A stretch of 64,000 nucleotides of DNA from Candidatus Latescibacterota bacterium (GCA_022822725.1 JAJEAN010000007.1:1060382-1124381), one strand, 5' to 3'. Counted from the stretch's first letter, positions 37,141 to 46,959 are shown. Numbers and translations are program-made. Notes: generated by a model from the sequence alone, not told the origin.

Positions 37141-37883
37141 ACGATCCCGTATTCGTGAAGGACCTGACCAAGACCTATTACGATGAATCCCGCGGTCCCG
37201 TGCACGCCGTACGGCAGATCGGCTTCACCTGCAGTCCCGGCGAAATCTTCGGGTTGCTGGGCGCGAACGGCGCCGGCAAGACCACGACACTGCGCATGCT
37301 GACGACGATTCTCAAACCCTCGGCCGGCACCGCGAAGATCATGGGATACGACGTGGCGGAGGAGCCCGTGGAAGTCCGCAGGCACGTCGGGTTCTATTCG
37401 GCCACCACCGCGCTGTACCCCCGCCTAACCGCGAGAGAAACCATCGAGTTTTTCGCACGGATCAACGGATACGACGCCGCGCGGACGCCCGCCAGGGTCG
37501 ATGAACTGGTCGAGCGTTTCGGTATCGAGGAATATGCCCGCGCCCGCATAGACAAGCTCTCCAGCGGGATGAAGCAGAAGGTGGCGATCGCGCGGACCCT
37601 GGCCCATGATCCGCCGATCCTGGTCTTCGACGAGCCTACCGTCGGTCTCGACGTGATCAACGCCCTGGAAATGCAGGCCATATTGTCCGAATTGAAAGCG
37701 CAGGGCAAGACCATCCTGTTCTCCACCCACATCATGAGCGAAGCGGAAAAACTGTGCGACCGGATCGCCATCATCCACGAGGGACGGATCCTGGCCTCCG
37801 GCACCCTTGACGCGCTCCGCGAGCGGACCGGGGCCCACTACCTCGAAGACATATTCGTCTCCTTCATCCAAGAGGCTGCATGA
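37128..37883 (+). CDS. ABC transporter ATP-binding protein (NatA-like)
   Basis: A 251-residue ATPase subunit. Walker A is GANGAGKTT (45-53), the signature is LSSGMKQK (144-151), Walker B is ILVFDEP (164-170) and the switch His lies in STHIMSEAEKL. The family drives export of ions, drugs or peptides. It overlaps the permease upstream by 13 bp and the fused permease downstream by 4 bp, so the three act as one exporter. Confidence 0.93.
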   Translation: MATVNDPVFVKDLTKTYYDESRGPVHAVRQIGFTCSPGEIFGLLGANGAGKTTTLRMLTTILKPSAGTAKIMGYDVAEEPVEVRRHVGFYSATTALYPRLTARETIEFFARINGYDAARTPARVDELVERFGIEEYARARIDKLSSGMKQKVAIARTLAHDPPILVFDEPTVGLDVINALEMQAILSELKAQGKTILFSTHIMSEAEKLCDRIAIIHEGRILASGTLDALRERTGAHYLEDIFVSFIQEAA

Positions 37884-40171
37884 ACCGCGCAAAGATCGGA
37901 TTGCTCTACAGGCACGAAATGCGCATGCTGCTGCGGGACCGCCGGACGGTGGTACTGAGCGTGCTGCTGCCGCTCCTCGTTCTGCCGGCTATCCTCTTCG
38001 GTTTCAAACTCATGAGCGAATGGCGCAGGGATCAGCAGGATACGACGACGTATCGCTACGCCGTGGTGGGCGCCCGCGCCGACTCCGTCCGGGCGCTCAT
38101 TGCAAGGGGCGCGTTGCTTGCGGCGGACGGTCCGGCCGAGACCGGGGATCCAGCCGAGGCAGTGGATCCGGCCGGGACTGGGGATAATGCCGAGACAGGG
38201 GATCCGGCCGAGGCAGCGGATCCGGCCGAGACCACGGATCCGGCCGAGGCAGCGGATGACGACCGGCGGCCGGCCTCTTTTCTGGAGGTAGAGGCCGCGA
38301 TGCCCGATTCGAGCCTGGAAGCCGGCGACATCGATTTCTACCTGGAAGCCCTGACCGGATCGGAAGCCGATTCGCTTGACCTGGCCCGCGCCGCGGCCGA
38401 CACCATGGAATCCGGGGATGAAGCCCGCGCCGCGGCCGACACCCCGGGCCCCGGGGATGAAGCCGGCGTTGCGTTGACCGTGTCGGACGAGCGGTATCCG
38501 GGCGTCCCCGTGGTCAGGGTCTACTACCGCGCCAACCGGGACGATTCCAGAAGGGGCAGCGGCCTGATGGTGGACCGCATGCTGGACGCGAGGGAACGGG
38601 ACCGCGCCGAAGCGCTTCTTGGCCGGGGTTTCGAGGCGGACCCCGACGAAGTTATCCGGCTTTCAAGGGTGGACGTTGCCACGCCGGAGCAGGCGGCGGG
38701 ATTCTACTTCGGACGACTGCTGCCGCTGCTGCTCGTTTTTCTCACGCTCACCGGCGCGTCGGTGGCGGCCATGGACAGCGTCGCGGGTGAGAAGGAGCGA
38801 GGATCGCTTGAAACCCTCCTGACCACGTCGGTACGCCGGATCGAGATCGTCGCCGCCAAGCAGTTGACGATCCTGTCCGTCGCGCTCTTCATCACCCTGG
38901 CGCAGGCGGGGAACCTCTTCGTGTACCTCGGTCTCGGGATTATCGAACTTCCCGCGGAAATGGACATTGAGGTGTCCCCCGTCGCCGTGCTGGTGTTGTT
39001 CGCCCTGTATATCCCCGTGGCCATCGTGGTATCGTCCCTCCTGCTGCTGATCTCGGCCTATGCGAAGACCTACAAGGAGACGCAGCTCTACCTCCTTCCG
39101 GTTTTTCTCGGACTCATGGTCCTGACGGCGGCGGGGTTGCTCCCGGCAGTATCCTTGCGCTCGCTGATCGCCGTCGTGCCCGTCGCGAACGTCAGCGTGG
39201 CCGTGCGTGAAATCATGGTCGGCCATTACGACATCCCCATGCTTCTGACGGCCTGCGTGTCCATGCTGCTTGCCGCCTTCCTGCTGCTCAGGTGGTCGTC
39301 CCGCATGCTGGACAAGGAAAGGCTCGTAACGGCGCAGGACCTGGATGAGGCGGACCTGGCAGGCGGCGCCGCGCTGTTTCCCCGGCGGGTGCTCCTGTGG
39401 TTCCTCGGCATGTGGGCCATCATCATCATCGCACCATCGAACGTGGACGCGTTGACCCGGCTCGAGGGACAGTGGGCCTTCAACATGTTCGGTATATTCT
39501 TTCTCGGCTCGCTGCTTATGATCCGGGTACACCGGCTCGACTGGCGCCAGGCCCTGGCGATCCGCCGGGTGCGGCCCCAGGTATGGCTGGCGGTGTTGCT
39601 CCTGGTACCGTCGACCCTGTTGACCGGGATCTTCGTCGTGGGGCTGTCCAGCGTATTCCTGCCCTTCCCGGAGGAGATGCTGGAGCAGTTCGCCAGCGAG
39701 CTCCTTCCGGAAGACTTTCCCCTTTGGCAGATTATGCTCATGATGGCGCTCACGCCCGGCATCGTGGAGGAGATGGCCTTTCGCGGCCTGTTGCTTCACG
39801 GGCTGCACCGCCGGCTGAGACCGGTCGTGCTCATCCTGGTGGTCGGCGTGATCTTCGGACTGTTCCACCAGGCGCTGTTCCGCATCATTCCGACGACCTA
39901 CCTGGGCGTGGTAATCACCACCGTGGCCGTCCTCACCGGCTCGATCTTCCCGTGCATGCTGCTTCACGCGGGCAACAATGCCTTCGCCTTCCTCCTCTAC
40001 CGTTATGGCGTCGAGGTCGAGACCTGGCCCCCGGAGTTGCTCCTGCTGAATCTGCCCGTGTTTGTCTTCGCGCTCTATCTGCTGTACCGGTACCGTACGC
40101 CCTACCCGGGCCTGCTGCCCTTCAGAAAAGGGGTACGCGGAGTTCCGGCGGACGAACGCTCGCGGCCATAA
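37880..40171 (+). CDS. ABC-2 permease fused to CPBP (CAAX-like) intramembrane protease
   Basis: A 763-residue membrane protein. The N-terminal helix (about 23-44) and the helices at about 275-480, with GEKERGSLETLLTTSVRRIEIVAAKQL, make an ABC-2 permease. The C-terminal 250 residues are a CPBP protease with motif 1 EEMAFRGLLLHG, motif 2 FGLFHQALFR and motif 3 LLHAGNNA, all catalytic residues present. The first extracytoplasmic domain holds two acidic, Ala-rich repeats (18-bp and 39-bp units). The fusion implies export coupled to membrane proteolysis, perhaps of the exported peptide. It overlaps the ATPase by 4 bp. Confidence 0.88.
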   Translation: MNRAKIGLLYRHEMRMLLRDRRTVVLSVLLPLLVLPAILFGFKLMSEWRRDQQDTTTYRYAVVGARADSVRALIARGALLAADGPAETGDPAEAVDPAGTGDNAETGDPAEAADPAETTDPAEAADDDRRPASFLEVEAAMPDSSLEAGDIDFYLEALTGSEADSLDLARAAADTMESGDEARAAADTPGPGDEAGVALTVSDERYPGVPVVRVYYRANRDDSRRGSGLMVDRMLDARERDRAEALLGRGFEADPDEVIRLSRVDVATPEQAAGFYFGRLLPLLLVFLTLTGASVAAMDSVAGEKERGSLETLLTTSVRRIEIVAAKQLTILSVALFITLAQAGNLFVYLGLGIIELPAEMDIEVSPVAVLVLFALYIPVAIVVSSLLLLISAYAKTYKETQLYLLPVFLGLMVLTAAGLLPAVSLRSLIAVVPVANVSVAVREIMVGHYDIPMLLTACVSMLLAAFLLLRWSSRMLDKERLVTAQDLDEADLAGGAALFPRRVLLWFLGMWAIIIIAPSNVDALTRLEGQWAFNMFGIFFLGSLLMIRVHRLDWRQALAIRRVRPQVWLAVLLLVPSTLLTGIFVVGLSSVFLPFPEEMLEQFASELLPEDFPLWQIMLMMALTPGIVEEMAFRGLLLHGLHRRLRPVVLILVVGVIFGLFHQALFRIIPTTYLGVVITTVAVLTGSIFPCMLLHAGNNAFAFLLYRYGVEVETWPPELLLLNLPVFVFALYLLYRYRTPYPGLLPFRKGVRGVPADERSRP
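38129..38254 (+). repeat. In-frame 18-bp tandem repeat (7 units) in the permease-CPBP gene
   Basis: Seven 18-bp units, consensus gatccggccgaggcagcg, encode DPAEAA-type hexapeptides in an acidic extracytoplasmic segment. Confidence 0.92.
38384..38461 (+). repeat. In-frame 39-bp duplication in the permease-CPBP gene
   Basis: Two 39-bp units (38384-38422 and 38423-38461) encode ARAAADTMESGDE and ARAAADTPGPGDE. Confidence 0.9.
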
Positions 40172-40180
40172 CGATAGATA

Positions 40181-40209
40181 TTGCCTCCCACGGCCCGCGA
40201 CCATATATT
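40181..40209 (+). promoter_or_regulatory. Candidate promoter for the methyltransferase gene
   Basis: TTGCCT (40181-40186), a 17-nt spacer and TATATT (40204-40209) lie just after the ABC operon. Transcription would start near 40216. Confidence 0.55.
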
Positions 40210-40234
40210 GGCTCCGGTCTATTGTGAAATCCGT

Positions 40235-40272
40235 GTTCCCGCCCAGATCTGGAGTTCCTGCCCAGACTTGGA
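40235..40272 (+). repeat. 19-bp tandem duplication in the methyltransferase leader
   Basis: Two near-identical 19-bp units, gttcccgcccagatctgga and gttcctgcccagacttgga, lie between the promoter and the start codon. Confidence 0.85.
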
Positions 40273-40296
40273 CTCCGGCTGCAATCCTGCCCGTAC

Positions 40297-40890
40297 ATGT
40301 CCCGATCCGCACAACATCCGTTTTTCCTGTTTCTCCGGGTCATGCTGAAGAGTCCGCTGCGTGTGTGCGCCCTGGCGCCCAGTTCGAGAATGCTCGCCCG
40401 GGAGATGGCCGGGGGGCTGGAAATCAGGCCCAACGAATCCGTCATGGAACTGGGCCCGGGAACGGGCGCGCTCACGGACCAGATCAGGCATATCCTCCCC
40501 GATGACGACGGATATATCGGTATCGAACTCGAACAGCGATTCGTTCACCTGCTGCGGGACCGGTTTCCCAACCTTCGCTTCGAACACGATACGGTCACCC
40601 GGGCGTTCCAGGTGCACGCGGACTCGGGCGTTCCACCGGTCAAGGCCGTCATCTCCGGACTGTCCGTCGCCACCATGCCGGCGCCGGTCATCGACGAACT
40701 CATCGGCAACCTGGACAGGCTCCTGGGACCCGGTTCCGTTTTCCGCATGTTTCAATACGTCCACGCCTACTGCCTGCCTTCGGCCGTACGGTTCCGCCGC
40801 CGCATGAGCCCGCTGTTTTCCGATTACCGGTGCGAATCACTCGTCGTGCGGAATCTGCCCCCGGCTTTTGTCCTGACCTGGACCCGCTAG
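40297..40890 (+). CDS. SAM-dependent methyltransferase (phospholipid N-methyltransferase-like)
   Basis: A 197-residue class I methyltransferase. The SAM-binding motif VMELGPGTGALTDQI (about 49-63) and acidic GIELEQRF fit the PmtA / rRNA-dimethylase-like group. The N-terminus FLRVMLKSPLRVCALAPSSRMLAREM matches bacterial phospholipid N-methyltransferases, and ISGLSVATMPAPVIDEL replaces the NPPF-type motif of DNA/rRNA enzymes. It may methylate phosphatidylethanolamine, but rRNA or other substrates are possible. It is a single-gene unit with a promoter and leader repeat. Confidence 0.78.
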   Translation: MSRSAQHPFFLFLRVMLKSPLRVCALAPSSRMLAREMAGGLEIRPNESVMELGPGTGALTDQIRHILPDDDGYIGIELEQRFVHLLRDRFPNLRFEHDTVTRAFQVHADSGVPPVKAVISGLSVATMPAPVIDELIGNLDRLLGPGSVFRMFQYVHAYCLPSAVRFRRRMSPLFSDYRCESLVVRNLPPAFVLTWTR

Positions 40891-41147
40891 CGATTCTCGG
40901 AATGCCGACCGATATTTTAAAGTTAAACCATGCATATTTGTAATATTAGGTGACTTCCGTCGTGACCATGGCGGTCAGTTTGGCTATGTCGCACCGTCGT
41001 GGCGGAAAATCGGCGGCGCAGAATGCCGGCGGTGCAGATACCGGCGACGCAGAAGGCCGGCGGCAGGATGTGGGCCAGACGGAAGACGCAGTCTACGGAG
41101 TGCTTTGGTTCGATCTTTACCACGCAAAGGAAGGGAACGCAGAAAGT
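40891..41147. other. Intergenic region upstream of the DUF5916 gene
   Basis: An AT-rich island (40911-40952, with ttaaag, tgcatatt and taatatt) probably carries the promoter, but no single pair is convincing. It is followed by gccggcggtgcaga-like imperfect repeats (about 41008-41065). Confidence 0.35.
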
Positions 41148-43847
41148 ATGCACTTGAAATCCCTTGTTCCGACGGTCTTCGCCCTGATGGTCCTTAGCAT
41201 GATGTCCCCCGACACCGTTGCCGCGCAAACGGACGCCGGCGGACTTTCCGTCCCTTCCTTGGAGGCGGCGGAACGCACCGGGCCCATCGCGCTCGACGGC
41301 CGGCTGGATGAAGCGGCCTGGTCGGCAGCCGTTCCCGCGACGCGGTTTGTCCAGCGGGAGCCGGTCGAGGGTACTGAGCCCGGCGAGGCCACCGAGGTGC
41401 GTGTGCTCTATGACGCCGACGCGATCTATATCGGCGCCCGGATGTACGACGATCATCCCGAGCAGATCGGACGGCAGCTCGTCCGGCGGGACGAACGGGG
41501 CGCTTTCGACCTGTTCTCCGTATCCCTCGATCCGAACAACGACAGGCTCACCGGATACCAGTTTCGCGTCAGCGCCGCGGGCGTTCAGCGCGACGCTTAC
41601 CTGTATGACGACGTGCGGCAGGACGACGCGTGGGACGCCGTGTGGGAATCGGCCGTGACGATCGACGACCTGGGCTGGGTCGCCGAGATGCGCATTCCCC
41701 TTTCCCAGATACGATACGAGACGACAGAATCCGCCCAGTCCTGGGGCGTGAACTTCATGCGAAGGTGCCTGGCTTCGAACGAGGTCATAGACTTTGCCCT
41801 GCAATCCCGGTTGCGGTACGGAAGAGTCAGCGTCCTGGGCCGCCTGAACGGACTGGTCCTTCCGTCGGAAGCCCGCCGCCTGGATGTTCGGCCCTACTTC
41901 CTCGGCGGCGCCCGTACCGCGAAAGCCGAACAGGGGAATCCCTTCTTCGACGGATCCGACTTCAATGCGCGGGCGGGTTTCGGCGCGCGGTACGGCATCG
42001 GATCATCTTACCATCTCGTCGCGACCATCAATCCCGACTTCGGGCAGGTGGAGGTGGACCCCGCTGTCGTCAACCTTTCGGCGTTCGAGACGTTTTTCCG
42101 TGAACAACGGCCTTTTTTCGTCCTGGATGCCCAGGTTTTCGAGTTCGGCCTTTCCGGTCGCGATGAGTTGTACTACAGCCGCCGGATCGGTCGCCAGCCC
42201 CGGGGAGGCATACCCGATGGCGCGGACTTCGCCGACATACCCACGGAGACCAACATCCTGGGCGCGGCCAAGATCACGGGCCGGTCACCGGGCGGCGTGT
42301 CCATCGGCGCCCTGGCTGCCGTAACCGGCAGGGAGACGGGGAAGGCCTATACGTTGGCCGACGGCAGAACCGAGGAATTCACGGTCGAACCCCGGGCCGA
42401 GTTCGGTGTCTTCCGGGTCCGGCGGGACTTCAGGAACGGCGCGAGTCAGTTCGGTGGCGTCGGCTCGCTGATGCACCGGGCCCTGCCTGGTGACGGCGCC
42501 TTCGACTACCTCACGTCAGAGGCTTTCTCCGGAGGGGTGGACTTCGAACACAACTGGGGGGGGACGCGCTCGCGGGACTGGGCCGTCTACGGTTACCTCG
42601 TCGGAAGCCGCGTCCAGGGCAGCACGGATGCGCTAATCCGCCTGCAACGGTCCAGCAATCACTACTTCCAGCGTCCCGACGCCACGAGCCTTTCCGTGGA
42701 CTCCACCGCCACGTCCATGAACGGGTACAACTGGCGATTACAGTTCGCGAAGCGCGACGGAAGCCCCTGGTCAGGAGCGGTCTGGTTCGCCGAGGTCTCG
42801 CCCGGTTTCGAGGTAAACGACCTTGGATTTTCCCGTTCGAGCGAGCGCCTGGACGGCGGCGCGCGGATCGAATACCAGAACATCACCCCGGGTCGCCTGT
42901 TTCGCAACTACGGACTGAATTTCTTTACCTTCTACAACTTCCGTCACGAAGCCCTCGACGAGCCGTGGTCCTGGTCGTCATGGCGGAACAACTACAAGAA
43001 CGGCCGGTTCTTCGGGGGGGCCTATTTCGAATTCAACAACTACTGGGATTTGTTCCTGGGCTCCAGTTACAGTCCCACTCAGTTCAGCGATTCGAGGACC
43101 CGGGGCGGACCGGTCATGGAGGACCCCGGCTCCTATTCCTTCGATATCGGGATCAGTTCGGACCGGCGGAAACGTTTCTCACTGGAGACGGAATTCGACT
43201 ACGAACGTTTCCAGCGGGGCGGTCACGAGTGGGAGACGGAGGTCGAAGCCACGATCCGTCCATCGCCAAACTGGGAGCTGAGGGTATCGCCGAATTTCAG
43301 CTGGGAGCGCAACGCGGCCCAGTACGTCACGCAGACTGATGTCCTGCCCTTCGCGCCTACGTACGGCAGCCGGTACGTTTTTTCGGACCTGCAGCGCCGG
43401 TCCTTTTCCCTCGAAACCCGGCTGAACGTCGCATTCTCGCCCTACCTGACACTGCAGATGTATGCACAACCCCTGCTGTCTTCGGGAGATTACCTCAACT
43501 ACAAGCAGTTGCTCCGAGGCAGCAGCTTCGACTTCGACGTGCTGGACGAGGGCACGCGTTCCTTCATCGATCCGGCCGACGGCTACCGCTACCTCGACTT
43601 CGACGGGGACGGGATGCCGGACATCAATTTCTCGGACCGGGATTTCAACATCCAGTCACTGCGCATGAACGTGGTGCTGCGCTGGGAGTACCGCCCCGGG
43701 TCCCGGGTGTTTCTCGTCTGGCAGCAGACCCGCAGCGAACAGGACGAAAACGGGGTACTGGACATCGGACGAGACTTCGGCAACCTGTTCGGTGGTGAAT
43801 CGGAGAACATATTCCTCGTCAAGTTCAACTACTGGTTCGGTGTGTGA
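41148..43847 (+). CDS. DUF5916 outer-membrane protein with CBM9-like domain
   Basis: An 899-residue exported protein. The signal peptide ends near MMSPDTVAAQ, and a carbohydrate-binding family 9-like domain (about 40-230) follows: GPIALDGRLDEAAWSAA, TEVRVLYDADAIYIGARMYDD. The rest matches DUF5916, with NPDFGQVEVDPAVVNLSAFETFFREQRPFF, and is rich in alternating aromatic strands ending FLVKFNYWFGV, as in an outer-membrane beta-barrel. Ligand and function are unknown. The longer frame upstream has no signal peptide, so ATG 41148 is chosen. Confidence 0.87.
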   Translation: MHLKSLVPTVFALMVLSMMSPDTVAAQTDAGGLSVPSLEAAERTGPIALDGRLDEAAWSAAVPATRFVQREPVEGTEPGEATEVRVLYDADAIYIGARMYDDHPEQIGRQLVRRDERGAFDLFSVSLDPNNDRLTGYQFRVSAAGVQRDAYLYDDVRQDDAWDAVWESAVTIDDLGWVAEMRIPLSQIRYETTESAQSWGVNFMRRCLASNEVIDFALQSRLRYGRVSVLGRLNGLVLPSEARRLDVRPYFLGGARTAKAEQGNPFFDGSDFNARAGFGARYGIGSSYHLVATINPDFGQVEVDPAVVNLSAFETFFREQRPFFVLDAQVFEFGLSGRDELYYSRRIGRQPRGGIPDGADFADIPTETNILGAAKITGRSPGGVSIGALAAVTGRETGKAYTLADGRTEEFTVEPRAEFGVFRVRRDFRNGASQFGGVGSLMHRALPGDGAFDYLTSEAFSGGVDFEHNWGGTRSRDWAVYGYLVGSRVQGSTDALIRLQRSSNHYFQRPDATSLSVDSTATSMNGYNWRLQFAKRDGSPWSGAVWFAEVSPGFEVNDLGFSRSSERLDGGARIEYQNITPGRLFRNYGLNFFTFYNFRHEALDEPWSWSSWRNNYKNGRFFGGAYFEFNNYWDLFLGSSYSPTQFSDSRTRGGPVMEDPGSYSFDIGISSDRRKRFSLETEFDYERFQRGGHEWETEVEATIRPSPNWELRVSPNFSWERNAAQYVTQTDVLPFAPTYGSRYVFSDLQRRSFSLETRLNVAFSPYLTLQMYAQPLLSSGDYLNYKQLLRGSSFDFDVLDEGTRSFIDPADGYRYLDFDGDGMPDINFSDRDFNIQSLRMNVVLRWEYRPGSRVFLVWQQTRSEQDENGVLDIGRDFGNLFGGESENIFLVKFNYWFGV

Positions 43848-43884
43848 CTGCGGACGGACAGCCGGACCCGCACCCCGATGCGGC

Positions 43885-43914
43885 TTGACAAGGGGACGTT
43901 TTTATAGCCATATT
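43885..43914 (+). promoter_or_regulatory. Candidate promoter for dsbD
   Basis: A perfect TTGACA (43885-43890) is followed after 18 nt by CATATT (43909-43914), 75 nt before dsbD. Confidence 0.5.
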
Positions 43915-43988
43915 GCGTCATTATACCTGATTCCGACATATGCGCGTCCTAACGGCCCTACCCGCGCGAACTGAAAAACGAACACGCC

Positions 43989-46229
43989 ATGAAATCGAAG
44001 CACACCACTTTATTTGCGCTTGCGATCCTGTTCGCCTTCGGCGCCGGCGCCTTCTCCGTCCACGGACAGGCGGTCCGAACCGATTACATGGAAACCGAAC
44101 TGGTCGTGGAGACGACGTCCGTCAAACCCGGGCAGCCGTTCTGGGCCGGCCTGCGGATGAAGATGGACGAGCACTGGCACACCTACTGGCGCAACCCGGC
44201 CGATTCGGGCCTCCCCACGCAGATACACTGGGCGCTGCCCGATGGATTCCAGGCCGGAGAGATCAACTGGCCCTATCCCCAGAAGATCGTACTCGACATC
44301 CTGGCCAGCTACGGGTACGAGGGCGAGACGATGCTGCTCGTGGAGATCACGCCCCCGGCCGACCTGGCGCCCGGCGGGACGGTCGACGTCGGGGCCTACG
44401 CCTCCTGGCTGGTCTGCGCGGAAATCTGCCTCCCGGGAGAATCCGGGTACCAGGTGACCCTGCCCGTATCCACGGACGCGCCCCAGGCCGATGAGAGATG
44501 GACCGATCTTTTTGCCCGCACCCGGGAGAACCTGCCGGTCGCGGTCCCCGGATGGCACGTCGAGGCCGCCATCACCGATTCCACCGTAGCGCTGCACGCC
44601 GCGCCGCCCGAGTGGTTCCCGGGCAACCTCACCAGCGTCGAGTTCTACCCTTACTATGAAGACCTGATCGACTACGTGTCTCCCCAGAAACTCGAGAAGA
44701 CGGAGACCGGCTACCTGTTGACGATGCGCCGGTCGGGCTTCTACACGGGCAGGCCGGAACAGATCGAGGGCGTGCTGGTATCCCCCGATGGATGGCGCGG
44801 CCCCGGTTCGGAGCGCGCACTTGATATCAAGGCCGTGTACGCGGACCTGCTGCCGGCGGCGGTTGCCGTAATCGGACCAGCGGGTTCCGGTGAAACGGCG
44901 GCGGGCACCGGCATTTCGGCCGTCTCCGGCCTTGCGGCCACGGCGGTTTCCGGCGATCTCGTGTCCGGGCTCTGGCAGGCCCTGCTCTTCGCGCTCATCG
45001 GCGGCATGATCCTCAACCTGATGCCCTGCGTCCTTCCCGTGCTGTCCATCAAGGTGCTCGGATTCATCCACCAGGCGGGCGACGACCCGGCAAAGGCACG
45101 CCGGCACGGCATGGTCTTTACCGCGGGCGTCCTGGTTTCCTTTCTCGCGCTGGCAGCCGTCCTGATCGGCCTGCGGGCCGGGGGCGAGCAGCTGGGCTGG
45201 GGATTCCAGCTCCAGTCGCCGGCCTTCATCGTCGTCCTGTCTGTCATCATTTTCATGTTCGGCCTGAGTCTCTTCGGTGTCTTCGAGATCGGCACGTCGC
45301 TGGTCGGACTCGGCGGAAGAATGGATTCGGGCAGCGGACTCGGCGGATCCTTCCTGAGCGGCGTCCTGGCCACGGTCGTGGCCACGCCGTGCACCGCGCC
45401 GTTCATGGGCGTGGCCCTGGGATACGCCCTGACGCAGTCGGCGGCGCAGTCCCTGGCGATCTTCGGGTTCCTCGGCCTGGGCATGGCCCTGCCCTACCTG
45501 ACCCTGTCTTCCGTTCCCGTCCTGCTGCGGTACGTGCCGAAGCCCGGCGCGTGGATGGAATCCTTCAAGCAGTTCATGGGGTTTCTCATGATGGCCACCG
45601 TGGTCTGGCTGCTCTGGGTGCTGAACCTCCAGACGGACCCCAACCTGGTCGCCCTCGTGATGGTCCTGCTGGTGCTGGTCGCCCTCGGAAGCTGGATACT
45701 CGGCCGCTGGGGAGGCATCGCAGCCGGCAGCCGCTCCAGGATGGCCGCGCGCGCCGCCGCCGCGGTGATTATCATTGCGAGCATGGTTACCGTGCTGAGC
45801 CAGGTTCCCGCCCCGGCCGGGGAGGAACGAACCGCCGCGGCCACGACGTACAGCGCGGGACTGGAATGGGAACCTTTCTCCCGGCAGCTGGTGCAGGACC
45901 TGCACACTTCGGGGAAGCCGGTTTTCGTCGACTTCACCGCAGCCTGGTGCCTGAGCTGCCAGGTCAACAAACGCGTGGCACTGAGCGACCGCCGCGTGGT
46001 GGAGCAGTTCGAGACCCTGGGCGTGGTCCCGGTCCAGGCCGACTGGACGTCCCGGGACCCCGAGATCACGCAGGCGCTGGCCGAATTCGGTCGCAACAGC
46101 GTCCCGTTGTACGTGCTGTATACGGGCGGTCCGGATGCCGAACCGGAGATCCTGCCGGAACTGCTCACGCCCGGCCTGGTGCTGGACGCATTGAAACATG
46201 TGGAAAGCGGGAGCGCGGCCAGCAGGTAG
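43989..46229 (+). CDS. dsbD: Thiol:disulfide interchange protein DsbD/ScsB-like
   Basis: A 746-residue electron carrier moving reducing power from cytoplasmic thioredoxin to the periplasm. After the signal peptide (about 1-27), the N-terminal domain carries C143-x3-C147 (CAEIC). The membrane domain has the paired cysteines in MPCVLPVLSIK (about 345) and ATPCTAPFMG (about 467), within about eight helices. The C-terminal thioredoxin-like domain has WCLSC (about 653-657). The long N-terminal domain resembles the ScsB group more than E. coli DsbD. The redoxin downstream may be one of its partners. Confidence 0.9.
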   Translation: MKSKHTTLFALAILFAFGAGAFSVHGQAVRTDYMETELVVETTSVKPGQPFWAGLRMKMDEHWHTYWRNPADSGLPTQIHWALPDGFQAGEINWPYPQKIVLDILASYGYEGETMLLVEITPPADLAPGGTVDVGAYASWLVCAEICLPGESGYQVTLPVSTDAPQADERWTDLFARTRENLPVAVPGWHVEAAITDSTVALHAAPPEWFPGNLTSVEFYPYYEDLIDYVSPQKLEKTETGYLLTMRRSGFYTGRPEQIEGVLVSPDGWRGPGSERALDIKAVYADLLPAAVAVIGPAGSGETAAGTGISAVSGLAATAVSGDLVSGLWQALLFALIGGMILNLMPCVLPVLSIKVLGFIHQAGDDPAKARRHGMVFTAGVLVSFLALAAVLIGLRAGGEQLGWGFQLQSPAFIVVLSVIIFMFGLSLFGVFEIGTSLVGLGGRMDSGSGLGGSFLSGVLATVVATPCTAPFMGVALGYALTQSAAQSLAIFGFLGLGMALPYLTLSSVPVLLRYVPKPGAWMESFKQFMGFLMMATVVWLLWVLNLQTDPNLVALVMVLLVLVALGSWILGRWGGIAAGSRSRMAARAAAAVIIIASMVTVLSQVPAPAGEERTAAATTYSAGLEWEPFSRQLVQDLHTSGKPVFVDFTAAWCLSCQVNKRVALSDRRVVEQFETLGVVPVQADWTSRDPEITQALAEFGRNSVPLYVLYTGGPDAEPEILPELLTPGLVLDALKHVESGSAASR

Positions 46230-46332
46230 TGTTGGCGCCGATCCGTATGATCCGAACGTTCCGAGTGATAATAGAGATCCATATGATCCTGTTTGAAGCA
46301 GTTTGATGTTACCATTCACAAGGAGGATTTTA

Positions 46333-46959
46333 ATGAAGAGGATTTTGATCCCGGCAGCCGTGGTGGCCTTTACCGCCGCGATCCTGCTGGTAAATTACGC
46401 CACGCCGATGGCCGCCGGGGATGCCAAGGTGGGGTACGCGGCCCCGGATTTCACGCTGACGGATACGAACGGCAACAGCGTGACGCTCTCGGACTACAGC
46501 GGCAAGTACGTGGTCCTGGAGTGGATCAACTACGACTGTCCCTTTGTAGCCAAGCACTACGAAGCCAAGAACATGCAGGGCCTGCAGGACAAGTACCGCG
46601 AGCAGGGCGTGGTCTGGCTGGCCGTCAACTCGTCGGCCGAAGGCAAGCAGGGCCAGTTCTCCAATGAAGAAATCCACAGCCGCCTGAAGAAGCACGCGTC
46701 GACCGTGGACGCCTACCTGCTCGATGGAAACGGAGACGTCGGCAGGGCGTACGGCGCCACACACACGCCCCACATGTACATCATCAACCCGGAAGGCACG
46801 CTGATCTACATGGGCGCCATCGACAGCATCAATTCAGCCAACATCGCCGACATTCCCAAGGCCGACAATTACGTGGTAATGGCCCTGGAAGCGGCTTTCG
46901 CCGGCAAGGAAGTGCCCGTAAATATGACCCGGGCCTACGGCTGTACGGTGAAGTACTAG
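46333..46959 (+). CDS. Exported thioredoxin-like/AhpC-TSA redoxin
   Basis: A 208-residue redoxin with an N-terminal signal peptide or anchor (residues 4-24). The thioredoxin fold begins VGYAAPDFTLTDTNGNSVTLSDY, and the active-site region NYDCPFVAKHY has one Cys where thioredoxins have CxxC. The C-terminus VNMTRAYGCTVKY is conserved in this family and supplies a possible second Cys. ATG 46333 is set by AGGAGG six bases upstream. It follows dsbD and ends in a strong hairpin; a periplasmic thiol reductase or peroxidase role reduced by DsbD is plausible. Confidence 0.85.
   Translation: MKRILIPAAVVAFTAAILLVNYATPMAAGDAKVGYAAPDFTLTDTNGNSVTLSDYSGKYVVLEWINYDCPFVAKHYEAKNMQGLQDKYREQGVVWLAVNSSAEGKQGQFSNEEIHSRLKKHASTVDAYLLDGNGDVGRAYGATHTPHMYIINPEGTLIYMGAIDSINSANIADIPKADNYVVMALEAAFAGKEVPVNMTRAYGCTVKY

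Noticed and set aside
38663-40312. 549-codon open frame antisense to the permease-CPBP gene
   Set aside because: Shadow of a GC-rich gene; the His/Gln/Arg-rich translation has no domain features.
44010-46319. 769-codon open frame antisense to dsbD
   Set aside because: It mirrors the strongly coding dsbD frame in GC-rich DNA and its translation is low-complexity with no family motifs.
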